From Streptomyces ipomoeae 91-03 (GTDB lineage Bacteria; Actinomycetota; Actinomycetes; Streptomycetales; Streptomycetaceae): a stretch of 32,108 nt of DNA. The notes beneath the pieces were generated by a model that searched no databases, was not told where the DNA came from, and saw only the letters and a list, made by a program, of their open reading frames with translations. Shown here one piece after another: positions 7,613 to 14,702 of this stretch. Every line of letters starts with the position of its first letter. Position 1 is the first letter of the stretch. Location of the stretch: the NCBI RefSeq assembly GCF_000317595.1, contig NZ_AEJC01000437.1:1-32108 (forward strand), read 5' to 3'. The translations under genes and the position numbers were made by a program.

Positions 7613-9832
7613 GTGCCCCGATTCAGTGTCATCGTCCCGGTCTTCAAGGTCCGGGGTTTCCTGCGTGAATGCCTCGACTCGGTGCTGGAGCAGTCGTACC
7701 GCGATCTGGAGGTGATCGCCGTCGACGACTGCTCGCCGGACGGCAGCGGCGAGATCCTCGACGCGTACGCCGCCCGCGATCCGCGCGTACGGGTGCTGCA
7801 TCTGCCGGCGAACGTGGGCCACGGCCCGGCCCGCAACGCCGGACTGCCGCACGCCACCGGGGACTTCCTCCTCTTCCTCGACAGCGACGACACGCTCACC
7901 CCGGGCACCCTGCGCGCGCTGGCCGACCGGCTGGACGAGGCCGGTGACCCCGATGTACTGGTGTTCGACCACGTCCGCACGTACTGGTGGGGCGGGACGC
8001 ACTGGAACGAGCTGGCGCACGTGCTGAGGTCGGTCGGCGACGGCACCTTCACGGTCGCGGAGCGCCCGGAGATCCTCGATCTGCCCACGGTGGTGTGGAA
8101 CAAGGCGTATCGGCGGGAGTTCGTCGAGGAGCACGGGTTCCGGTTCCCGCCGGGCTGCTACGAGGACACGCCGTGGACGTTCCCGGTGCTGCTCAGCGCG
8201 GGACGGATCGCCACGCTGGACCGGATCTGTGTGGCGTACCGGCAGCGGCGGCAGGGCGGCATCCTGTCCACCGCCGGCCGGCAGCACTTCGACGTCCACG
8301 ACCAGTACGAGCGGGTGTTCACGTTCCTGGACTCCCTTGAGGACGCGGCGAGTCGGCGGTCGTATCTGCGGCGCAGGATGGCGGCGCACTGCCTGGAGAT
8401 CCTTGACGCGCCGGACCGGGTGCCGGCGCGGGACAAGGGGGAGTTCTTCCGGCGGACGGCCGGGCTGTTCCACAGATACCAGGGCGACGGCTGGGAGCCC
8501 GTGGCCCCCGAGCTCCGGGTGCTGGAGGGTGGCTGGGCCGCCTATCGGGCCCGGCAGCAGGTCCTGCGGCTGCGCACGGCGTTCGACGCGGGTGGCGAGC
8601 GGGTGCGGGCGGCGGGGGTCGCGGGGCTGCGGCGGGGCTGGTCCCTGATGCAGGAGCGGGTGCCGCTGGACCCGCACCTCGCGGTGTACTCGGCGTTCTC
8701 GCACCGGGGCGTGCTCGGCGACCCGGCGGCCGTGTACCAGGCCGCGCGTGAACTCGCGCCGCACATCCGCGGGGTCTGGGTGGTGCGGCCGGAGCGGGTG
8801 GCGTCGCTGCCCGCGGGCGTCGAGTACGTGACGCCGGACTCGCCCGAGTATCTGCGGGTGACCGCGCGGGCCACGTACTTCGTCAACAACGTCACCTGGC
8901 CCGACACCCTGACCCGGCGCGCGGGCAGCGTGCACATCCACACCCATCGGGGCACGCCGCTGAAGTTCATGGCCGCCGACCTGCTGCACAAGCCGGGCGC
9001 CCGGCTCGGCATGGACGTGCCCCGGCTGCTGCGCCGGGCCGACCGCTGGGACTACAGCCTGGTCGCCAACCGCCACTCGGAGCTGGTGTGGAGCAGGGCG
9101 TACCCGTGCGGCTTCACCTCGCTGCGGACCGGCAGCCCGCGCAACGACGTCCTCGTCAACGCCGGGCCGGACGACAGGGGCGCCGCGGTCCGGGCGCGGC
9201 TCGGCATCCCGGCGGACCACACGGTCGTCCTGTACGCGCCCTCGCCCCGCGACTACCGGCGCGGCGGACACGTCGAACGCTTCGACCTCGCCCGGTTCGC
9301 CGAGGATCTGGGCCGCAGCCTGGGCGACCGCCACACCCTCGTCGTACGACTGCATCCGTCCCTCGCGGACGGCCCGGCGCGCGGCTTCGGGCTCGCCGAA
9401 CTGCACCGGCGGGGCGTGCTCGTGGACGCGACCGACGAGCCGCACGTCGAGGAGGTGATGCTCGCCTCCGATGTCCTGGTCACGGACTACTCGGCCCTGA
9501 TGTTCGACTACGCCAACCTCGACCGGCCCATCGTCATCCACGCCGACGACTGGGGCGCCTTCTCCGCCGGCCGGGGCGCGTACATCGACATCACCGCCGA
9601 CCCGCCCGGCCATGTCTCCCGCTCCTACCGCGAGTTGGCCTGGCTCTTCGACTCCGGGCAGTGGCGGGACGCCGAGTCGGCGCGGCTGCGGGCCGGGTTC
9701 CGGGAACGGTACTGCGAGTTCGACGACGGACGCGCGGCGGAGCGGGTGGTGCGGATGCTGATGTCGGGAGAAACGGCCGCCGTGGCCGCCGCCCCGGCCC
9801 CTCGACGTGAGTCGTCACTCGTGTCGTCGTGA
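7613..9832 (+). CDS. GT2 / TagF-like fusion, paralogue C
   Basis: 739 aa, starting 5 nt after paralogue B, so almost certainly in one operon. GTG 7613 is preferred over TTG 7604 because AGGAG (7599-7603) lies 9 nt before it and the product begins MPRFSVIVP like paralogue B. The GT2 half is intact: VDDCSPDGS, LFLDSDDTL, VWNKAYRREF and YEDTPW. The Glyphos_transf-like half has LYAPSPRDYRR, VVRLHPSL (second histidine kept) and TDYSALMFDYANLDRPIVIH. The first histidine motif reads THRGTPLK (His 445, Arg 446) instead of the usual QHGT or WHGT, so the His sits one residue earlier. Likely role is transfer of sugars and of glycerol-phosphate or another polyol-phosphate to a wall polymer; substrate specificity is not readable. 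A 15-bp hairpin follows the stop. Confidence 0.88.
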   Translation: MPRFSVIVPVFKVRGFLRECLDSVLEQSYRDLEVIAVDDCSPDGSGEILDAYAARDPRVRVLHLPANVGHGPARNAGLPHATGDFLLFLDSDDTLTPGTLRALADRLDEAGDPDVLVFDHVRTYWWGGTHWNELAHVLRSVGDGTFTVAERPEILDLPTVVWNKAYRREFVEEHGFRFPPGCYEDTPWTFPVLLSAGRIATLDRICVAYRQRRQGGILSTAGRQHFDVHDQYERVFTFLDSLEDAASRRSYLRRRMAAHCLEILDAPDRVPARDKGEFFRRTAGLFHRYQGDGWEPVAPELRVLEGGWAAYRARQQVLRLRTAFDAGGERVRAAGVAGLRRGWSLMQERVPLDPHLAVYSAFSHRGVLGDPAAVYQAARELAPHIRGVWVVRPERVASLPAGVEYVTPDSPEYLRVTARATYFVNNVTWPDTLTRRAGSVHIHTHRGTPLKFMAADLLHKPGARLGMDVPRLLRRADRWDYSLVANRHSELVWSRAYPCGFTSLRTGSPRNDVLVNAGPDDRGAAVRARLGIPADHTVVLYAPSPRDYRRGGHVERFDLARFAEDLGRSLGDRHTLVVRLHPSLADGPARGFGLAELHRRGVLVDATDEPHVEEVMLASDVLVTDYSALMFDYANLDRPIVIHADDWGAFSAGRGAYIDITADPPGHVSRSYRELAWLFDSGQWRDAESARLRAGFRERYCEFDDGRAAERVVRMLMSGETAAVAAAPAPRRESSLVSS

Positions 9833-9841
9833 GGGCGCGTG

Positions 9842-9884
9842 CGTGGATCGCTCCGTGGGGGGGGGTGGTACGGAGCGATCCACG
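9842..9884 (+). terminator. 15-bp hairpin after the TagF-like operon
   Basis: Positions 9842-9856 (cgtggatcgctccgt) pair perfectly with 9870-9884 around a G-rich 13-nt loop. The hairpin starts 9 nt after the stop codon at 9832 and there is no U-tract. It lies between two convergent genes. Confidence 0.8.
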
Positions 9885-9895
9885 ATCCGACGGTC

Positions 9896-9964
9896 AGTGG
9901 GGGCTGGTCGCGCCCGTGCGGCGGAGCCGCACAGTGGCACAGCCCCGCGCCCCTTTCGGGGCGC
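9896..9964. repeat. Dispersed intergenic repeat copy
   Basis: This stretch shares agtgggggctggtcgcgc and agccccgcgcccct with the inner arms of the 4735-5300 element. It also contains two small hairpins: tgcggc/gccgca at 9917-9931 and gcgcccc/ggggcgc at 9947-9964. It sits between convergent genes, so it may double as a terminator. Confidence 0.7.
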
Positions 9965-9994
9965 TGCGGCAAGCCCTCTCCGAAATGGTGCCGG

Positions 9995-10408
9995 TTACTC
10001 GATCACCAGCTCGACCGGGATGTTGTTGCGGGTCGCGTTGGAGTAGGGGCAGACCTGGTGGGCCTGCTCGACGAGCTTGCGGCCGGTGGTCTCGTCGACG
10101 GTGTCGGGCAGCTCGACGCGGAGGGTGACGGCCAGGGCGAAGCCCTCGCCCTGCTTGCCTATGCCGACCTCGGCGGTCACGGCGGCCTCACTGACGTCGA
10201 CCTTCGCGGCGCGGCCCACGAGACCGAGCGCGCTGCCGAAACACGCGGCGTACCCGGCGGCGAAGAGCTGCTCCGGGTTGGTGCCCTGCCCGTTGCCGCC
10301 CAGCTCCACCGGCATGCTCAGCGCGAGGTCGATCTTGCCGTCGTTGGTGAAGGCGCGACCCTCGCGGCCGTGGGTGGCGGTGGCGACAGCGGTGTACAGC
10401 GCGTCCAT
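9995..10408 (-). CDS. ohr: Organic hydroperoxide resistance protein, Ohr/OsmC family
   Basis: 137 aa, the normal length for Ohr. These enzymes are cytoplasmic thiol peroxidases that reduce organic and fatty-acid hydroperoxides, with electrons from lipoylated proteins. Both redox cysteines are visible: one in AAGYAACFGSAL and one in HQVCPYSNATRNNIPV, the latter a signature of Ohr as opposed to OsmC. The N-terminus (MDALYTAVATATHGREG) is typical. ATG at 10408 is chosen because it gives the family length; an AAAGGGA stretch lies about 10 nt upstream. The gene is divergent from ohrR across a 129-bp region that carries a palindromic operator, the standard arrangement for peroxide-inducible control by OhrR. 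It is a stress gene embedded among wall-polymer genes. Confidence 0.95.
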   Translation of the reverse strand: MDALYTAVATATHGREGRAFTNDGKIDLALSMPVELGGNGQGTNPEQLFAAGYAACFGSALGLVGRAAKVDVSEAAVTAEVGIGKQGEGFALAVTLRVELPDTVDETTGRKLVEQAHQVCPYSNATRNNIPVELVIE

Positions 10409-10487
10409 GGGAAACCCATCCCTTTCACAGTTCACATCAGGTCCGGCGGTGCGGTCCGACCGCCGTTCGCGAACCCAAGTAGAGCAC

Positions 10488-10500
10488 ACAATTCAATTGT
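10488..10500. promoter_or_regulatory. Predicted OhrR operator
   Basis: The palindrome acaattcaattgt (6-bp arms around one central base) lies in the ohr-ohrR gap, 80 nt upstream of the ohr start and 38 nt upstream of the ohrR start. It stands out in high-GC DNA and resembles the AT-rich inverted repeats bound by OhrR-type MarR regulators. It is well placed to control both divergent genes. Confidence 0.8.
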
Positions 10501-10537
10501 CCACAACTAAATGACGGACACGAGGTATCCTGGAGCC

Positions 10538-11023
10538 ATGACCACCAGCGCCGCCCCTACGCCCGAGGAGATCTCCGAGGACGACTTCCTCCGTCTCGAC
10601 CGGCAGATCTGCTTCTCCCTGCACGCCGCCTCGCGCGCCTTCAACGGCGTCTACCGCGTCGTGCTCAAAGAGCTGGGGATCACCTATCCCCAGTACCTGG
10701 TGATGCTGGTGCTGTGGGAGCACGGCGAGCTGCCCGTGAAGAAGCTGGGCGAGCATCTGCGGCTCGACTCCGGGACCCTGTCGCCGCTGCTCAAGCGCCT
10801 GGAGGCGGCCGGTCTCGTACGTCGTGAGCGCAGCGCCCGCGACGAACGGTCCGTGGAGGTGCGGCTGACCGAGGAGGGCACCGCCCTGCGCGAGCGCGCC
10901 CTGGCCGTACCGCGCCGGATCGTCGCCGCGACGAGCTTCGACCTCGACGAGATCCGGGACCTGCGGGACCGCCTGGACGAGCTGACCGAGGCGCTGGACG
11001 AGGCGGCACGCGCTGGGGCGTGA
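10538..11023 (+). CDS. ohrR: MarR-family organic peroxide sensor OhrR
   Basis: 161-aa winged-helix repressor. The N-terminal helix carries LDRQICFSLHAASRAF; the single Cys there is at the position oxidised by organic peroxides in OhrR proteins, which releases DNA. Next come TYPQYLVMLVLWEHGELPV, the recognition region LRLDSGTLSPLLKRLEAAGLV, and the wing RRERSARDERSVEVRLTEEG, all standard for OhrR. ATG 10538 is chosen because it gives the usual length; GGAG lies only 2 nt upstream, so in-frame ATG 10511 (adding nine residues) remains possible, perhaps as a leaderless start. It is expected to repress itself and the divergent ohr through the operator at 10488-10500. Confidence 0.93.
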   Translation: MTTSAAPTPEEISEDDFLRLDRQICFSLHAASRAFNGVYRVVLKELGITYPQYLVMLVLWEHGELPVKKLGEHLRLDSGTLSPLLKRLEAAGLVRRERSARDERSVEVRLTEEGTALRERALAVPRRIVAATSFDLDEIRDLRDRLDELTEALDEAARAGA

Positions 11024-11383
11024 GCGCCCCCTCAACCCCGACGCCTCACACTCCGACCCAAGCCGGCCCACCACCGGACCGGGCGTGGCTGTCCGCTGAC
11101 GCTCGCCCGCAACGGCCTGCCGACGCTCGCGGCGGCCCCGTCGTTCACGCGGTTGCGGCGGGGCACCGCCATGCGCCCGGCCGCGACCGAGCCGACCGAC
11201 GTGACCGTTCTCAGCCGCCCGGCCATTCCCAACCACCCGGCCTTCCCCGGCCGTCCACCCGACCCGACGGAATCCAACACACCCGAGCGGAACCCCGATC
11301 CCACCCGCGCCATCTTCCCCACGGGGCCGCGAAGCCTCTCGTAAGGGCGTATTCCGCGCAAAACTCTTCGGTCCGGGGCAACC
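11024..11383. other. 360-bp gap with no assigned gene
   Basis: This stretch lies between ohrR and the GT2 gene at 11384. One frame in phase with ohrR stays open to 11344 with G/C-rich third positions; from ATG 11171 it would give about 57 residues rich in Pro, Arg and Thr. It has no ribosome binding site or family resemblance that I recognise and may be a gene remnant or chance. I see no terminator hairpin or clear promoter. Confidence 0.4.
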
Positions 11384-12976
11384 ATGGCTCTTCAGCAGGC
11401 GCAGGTCACCGTCGTCGTCATCGGGTACGACGACGCCGCTCATGTGGCGGACGCGGTGCGCTCGGCGCTCGCACAGGGCCCGGCCGTGGGCGAGGTGATC
11501 GCGGTGGACGACTGCTCGACGGACGGCAGCGGGGAGTTGCTGGAGCGGCTGGCCGCCGACGAGCCACGGCTGAGGGTGATCCGGCGGCGGACCAACAGCG
11601 GCGGCTGCGGCACCCCGCGCAACGAGGGGCTGCACGCCGCGAGTTCGCCGTATGTGATGTTCCTGGACAGCGACGACGTGCTGCCGCCGGGTGCCGTGGA
11701 CGCGCTGCTGGGCGCGGCCGTGGCGGACGACGCGCCGGTGGCGGCGGGGCTGTGCGTGCGCAAGGAGCTGCCGTCGGGGCGCGAGACGCCGTGGCAGCCC
11801 GAGTTGTACGACCGGCGCACGCTGGTCGCGCACCCGGACCGGCGCGTGCGCCTGGTCGATGACACCCTCTGCGTCAACAAGCTCTACCGCACCACCTTTC
11901 TGCGCGAGCGCGGCATCCGCTTCCCCGAGGGGCGCTTCCCGTACGAGGACTTCGTGTTCGTCGCGCGCGTGCTGGCCGCCGGACCGCGCATCGCACTCGT
12001 CCCGGACCCGGTGTACGTCTGGCACGTACGCCGCTCGGCGGCCAGGCTGTCCATATCCCTCGACCGTTCCGACATGGCCAACTGGCGGGCGCGGATAGAC
12101 GCCCACCAGCTGTCGTACGACATCCTGCTGGGCGCCGGGGAGAAGCAGCTGGCGCGGGCGGCGCGAACGCGGTTCCTGGACCACTCGCTGCGGATGTACA
12201 CGCGCGAACTGGGCCTGCGGGGCGCCGACTACCGGCGTGAATGGTGGGCGCTCACGCGGGCGTACCTGGCCTCCTTCGACGAGAGCGACTTCGCGCCGGC
12301 GCCCGCGCCCGGCCGGGTCGTCGCCCGGGTGATCCTCGCCGCCGAGGCGCCCCGCGACCTGGCCCGCCTCAAGGAGATGGCGGCCCGCCCCTCCCGGCTG
12401 ACCCCGCCGTACGCGCGCGCGGGCGACGGTTCTCCCATCTGGGCGGCGGATCTGCCCGAGGTGGAGCTGGACCACCTCCTCGTCCGCCCCGTCCCTCTGC
12501 TGCCCGCCACCGTCGACGCGGAGCTGCGGCCACGCGCGCGGGGGACCGTCCTCCAGCTGCGCCTGCACGAGCTGTACGGGCGGCTGGCGGACGCGGGCCC
12601 CGAGGCCGTGGAGGCGGAGTTCGTCGAACGGGACGACGGGCGGGTGGGGTTCACCGCCACGGCGCCCTTCGAGGCCCACCCAGCATTCGAGAGCTGGCTG
12701 GCGGAAATACCCGTGGACCTGGCGGCCTTGGGCAGCGGTACCTGGGATCTGAGGCTCCGGCTGCGCTTCCAGGACGGCACGCACCGCGAGACCACCGCCC
12801 ACGCGGTCGCGGGCGCCGGGCTCCTGCGCCGGAGCGCGCTGCCGAGCGCACGCCACGGCGTACTCCTCGTGCAGCCGTACGCGACCCACGCGGGAGCGCT
12901 CGCCGTACGCCTCGCGCCCGGTTGGCGTGGATTGACCGAAGTCGTACGCCGTCATCTCAAACGCCTGCTTCACTGA
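11384..12976 (+). CDS. GT2 glycosyltransferase with C-terminal accessory domain and no TagF domain
   Basis: 530 aa. Residues 6-230 form a family-2 GT-A domain: VTVVVIGYDD, VIAVDDCSTDGSGE, the NSGGCGTPRNEG loop, MFLDSDDVL for nucleotide-sugar and metal binding, and FPYEDFVF with the likely catalytic acid. The remaining 300 residues include a helical stretch and a beta-rich segment ending in TWDLRLRLRF. This whole layout matches the first 560 residues of the 970-aa protein encoded at 25665-28577 (for example NSGGCGAPRNHG and WDVRLHLDV there), but the Glyphos_transf part is missing. It therefore looks like a single-function glycosyltransferase in the same wall-polymer pathway. The gene is about 140 bp upstream of galE on the same strand. 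Donor and acceptor are unknown; ATG 11384 has only a weak GGGGC ribosome binding site. Confidence 0.88.
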   Translation: MALQQAQVTVVVIGYDDAAHVADAVRSALAQGPAVGEVIAVDDCSTDGSGELLERLAADEPRLRVIRRRTNSGGCGTPRNEGLHAASSPYVMFLDSDDVLPPGAVDALLGAAVADDAPVAAGLCVRKELPSGRETPWQPELYDRRTLVAHPDRRVRLVDDTLCVNKLYRTTFLRERGIRFPEGRFPYEDFVFVARVLAAGPRIALVPDPVYVWHVRRSAARLSISLDRSDMANWRARIDAHQLSYDILLGAGEKQLARAARTRFLDHSLRMYTRELGLRGADYRREWWALTRAYLASFDESDFAPAPAPGRVVARVILAAEAPRDLARLKEMAARPSRLTPPYARAGDGSPIWAADLPEVELDHLLVRPVPLLPATVDAELRPRARGTVLQLRLHELYGRLADAGPEAVEAEFVERDDGRVGFTATAPFEAHPAFESWLAEIPVDLAALGSGTWDLRLRLRFQDGTHRETTAHAVAGAGLLRRSALPSARHGVLLVQPYATHAGALAVRLAPGWRGLTEVVRRHLKRLLH

Positions 12977-13051
12977 TGACCGACAGTGATCCGCCGACCG
13001 ACACGCGGTCCGCTGATCACGGGACCCGCCGATTCGTCATCCACGAACTCA

Positions 13052-13099
13052 GAACCCACACGAGAACCCACACGAGAACCCATACGAGAACCCATACGA
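13052..13099. repeat. Four tandem copies of a 12-bp unit upstream of galE
   Basis: Copies of gaacccacacga lie at 13052-13063 and 13064-13075, followed by two copies of gaacccatacga at 13076-13087 and 13088-13099. They end 14 nt before the galE start. The exact head-to-tail arrangement suggests slippage-prone DNA in the leader of galE; copy number could affect expression. Confidence 0.9.
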
Positions 13100-13113
13100 G
13101 GGGACGGTCGTCC

Positions 13114-14076
13114 ATGACCTGGCTGATCACCGGTGGCGCCGGCTACATCGGGGCACACGTCGTGCGCGCGATGCTCGACGCGGGCGAGCGGGCCGTCGTC
13201 TACGACGACCTGTCCACCGGTATCGCCGAACGAGTGCCCGAGGGCGTGCCGTTGGAGGTGGGCTCCACCCTGGACGGGGAGCGCGTGGCGCGGGTGATCC
13301 GGGACCACGGCATCGACGGCGTCGTCCATCTCGCGGCGAAGAAGCAGGTCGGCGAGTCCCTCGAACTGCCGCTGCACTACTACCGGGAGAACGTCGAGGG
13401 CCTGCGCACCCTGCTGTCCGCCGTCACCGACGCCGGGGTGCCCTCCTTCGTCTTCTCGTCCTCCGCCGCCGTGTACGGCATGCCCGACGCGCACCTCGTC
13501 ACCGAGGAGACGCCATGCGTGCCGATGAGCCCGTACGGGGAGACCAAGCTGGTCGGCGAGTGGCTGGTGCGGGCCACGGGGAGGGCGACGGGCCTGTCCA
13601 CCGCCTCCCTGCGGTACTTCAACGTGGCGGGCGCGGCCACCCCCGAACTCGCCGACGTCGGCGTCTTCAACCTCGTCCCCATGGTGTTCGAGAAGCTCAC
13701 CGAGAACGCCGCGCCCCGTATCTTCGGCGCCGACTACCCGACCCCCGACGGCACCTGCGTCCGCGACTACATCCACGTCGTCGACCTCGCCGAGGCCCAT
13801 GTGGCGACCGCGCGGCGGCTGCGCCAGGCGCCGGGCACGGACCTCACCCTCAACATCGGGCGCGGGGAAGGCGTTTCGGTCCGCGGGATGATCGACCGCA
13901 TCAACGCGCTCACCGGTCACGACATCGCCCCGGTGGTCGTGGAGCGCCGCCCCGGCGACCCCGCCCGCGTCGTCGCCTCCGCCGACCGCGTCGCCACCGA
14001 GCTGGGCTGGAAGGCACGGTACGGCGTCGAGGAGATGATCACGTCGGCGTGGGCGGGCTGGACCCTGCGTCATTGA
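13114..14076 (+). CDS. galE: UDP-glucose 4-epimerase
   Basis: 320-aa short-chain dehydrogenase/reductase of the extended type. GalE interconverts UDP-glucose and UDP-galactose (or the N-acetyl forms) in the cytoplasm using tightly bound NAD. TGGAGYIG at residues 6-13 is the Rossmann glycine motif; Tyr 141 and Lys 145 in SPYGETKLV form the catalytic YxxxK, with the partner Ser in FSSSAAVYG. RYFNVAGA and DGTCVRDYIHVVDLAEAH are GalE signatures. ATG 13114 opens directly on the Rossmann strand (MTWLITGG). It follows the GT2 gene at 11384 on the same strand, so it probably supplies UDP-galactose or UDP-GalNAc to the glycosyltransferases here rather than serving only the Leloir pathway. A 7-bp hairpin at 14144-14160 may end transcription. 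Confidence 0.96.
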   Translation: MTWLITGGAGYIGAHVVRAMLDAGERAVVYDDLSTGIAERVPEGVPLEVGSTLDGERVARVIRDHGIDGVVHLAAKKQVGESLELPLHYYRENVEGLRTLLSAVTDAGVPSFVFSSSAAVYGMPDAHLVTEETPCVPMSPYGETKLVGEWLVRATGRATGLSTASLRYFNVAGAATPELADVGVFNLVPMVFEKLTENAAPRIFGADYPTPDGTCVRDYIHVVDLAEAHVATARRLRQAPGTDLTLNIGRGEGVSVRGMIDRINALTGHDIAPVVVERRPGDPARVVASADRVATELGWKARYGVEEMITSAWAGWTLRH

Positions 14077-14143
14077 CGTTGCGCGCGTAACGGCCCTCTT
14101 GGTACCAACGACTGACCGGCGTGCCCGTGCGACAGCCGTGAAG

Positions 14144-14160
14144 TCCCGCTCGGAGCGGGA
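14144..14160 (+). terminator. Small hairpin after galE
   Basis: tcccgct (14144-14150) pairs with agcggga (14154-14160) around a 3-nt loop, 67 nt after the galE stop. It has no U-tract and is weaker than the other hairpins, so its terminator role is tentative. Confidence 0.45.
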
Positions 14161-14267
14161 ACCATTCGGTACCGGTTGCGCGTGTGTACTACGGGAAGCG
14201 AACGACGTACGACGGGCCCGACAGGGTCGTTGACGTATCCGACAGGAGCGTTACGGGGGTAGCGACG

Positions 14268-14702
14268 ATGCCGGCTTGGGACATCGATCCGATCCATGCG
14301 CAGACCACGCTGAACTCGACGGGTGAGGCCGCCGGTGGTCTGGAGAAGGCGGCCAACTCGCTGGTGACGAACATGGCGGGCGCGGCCGAGTCCGCGGGGA
14401 CGGCCGTGCCGGGCGGCCAGTTCAGCGGGCCCATGATCGGCCCGGTGGTCGCCGGCACCCCGCGCGTGCCGGTCGGCCCGGTGGCGGCGGCGCTGAGCCA
14501 GTACCTGTCGGAGCGGCAGCAGAAGCTGTCGTTCATGGCGCAGCGCACCATCGACTCCGTGCAGGGCGCCGCCAAGGCCACCAACGCGTATGTCACCGGC
14601 GACCTGGACATGGCCGCCCAGCACCAGGCCAACGCGCTGAAGGCGACGGTGGTGCCCCCGCCACCGGGCGTCGACGGCAACGGCGGGCAGGGGCCGAAGT
14701 GA
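14268..14702 (+). CDS. DUF6507-like small helical protein, probable partner of the downstream toxin
   Basis: 144 aa, Ala/Gly-rich and mostly helical. The N-terminus (MPAWDIDPIHAQTTLNSTGE) and the central VGPVAAALSQYLSERQQKL resemble DUF6507 proteins, small actinobacterial proteins of WXG100-like size often found directly upstream of large polymorphic toxins. It has no signal peptide; export by an ESX/type VII-like system is inferred from the family's size, helix content and context. ATG 14268 has GGGGGT about 9 nt upstream. Its stop overlaps the GTG of the toxin gene by 4 nt (GTGA), so the two are translationally coupled and may form a heterodimer for secretion. The C-terminus is a Pro/Gly tail (VVPPPPGVDGNGGQGPK). 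Confidence 0.78.
   Translation: MPAWDIDPIHAQTTLNSTGEAAGGLEKAANSLVTNMAGAAESAGTAVPGGQFSGPMIGPVVAGTPRVPVGPVAAALSQYLSERQQKLSFMAQRTIDSVQGAAKATNAYVTGDLDMAAQHQANALKATVVPPPPGVDGNGGQGPK

Noticed and set aside
11024..11344. Open frame in phase with ohrR, about 57 codons from ATG 11171
   Set aside because: G/C-rich third positions but no ribosome binding site, no family resemblance and low-complexity Pro/Arg/Thr content; kept only as a note.
10493..12973. Very long open frames opposite ohrR/GT2 and opposite other genes
   Set aside because: They are antisense shadows of genes with strong third-position GC bias; their translations are Arg/Gly/Ala-rich without domains.
13052..13099. CRISPR-like array
   Set aside because: The 12-bp units are head to tail with no spacers and no cas genes are present.
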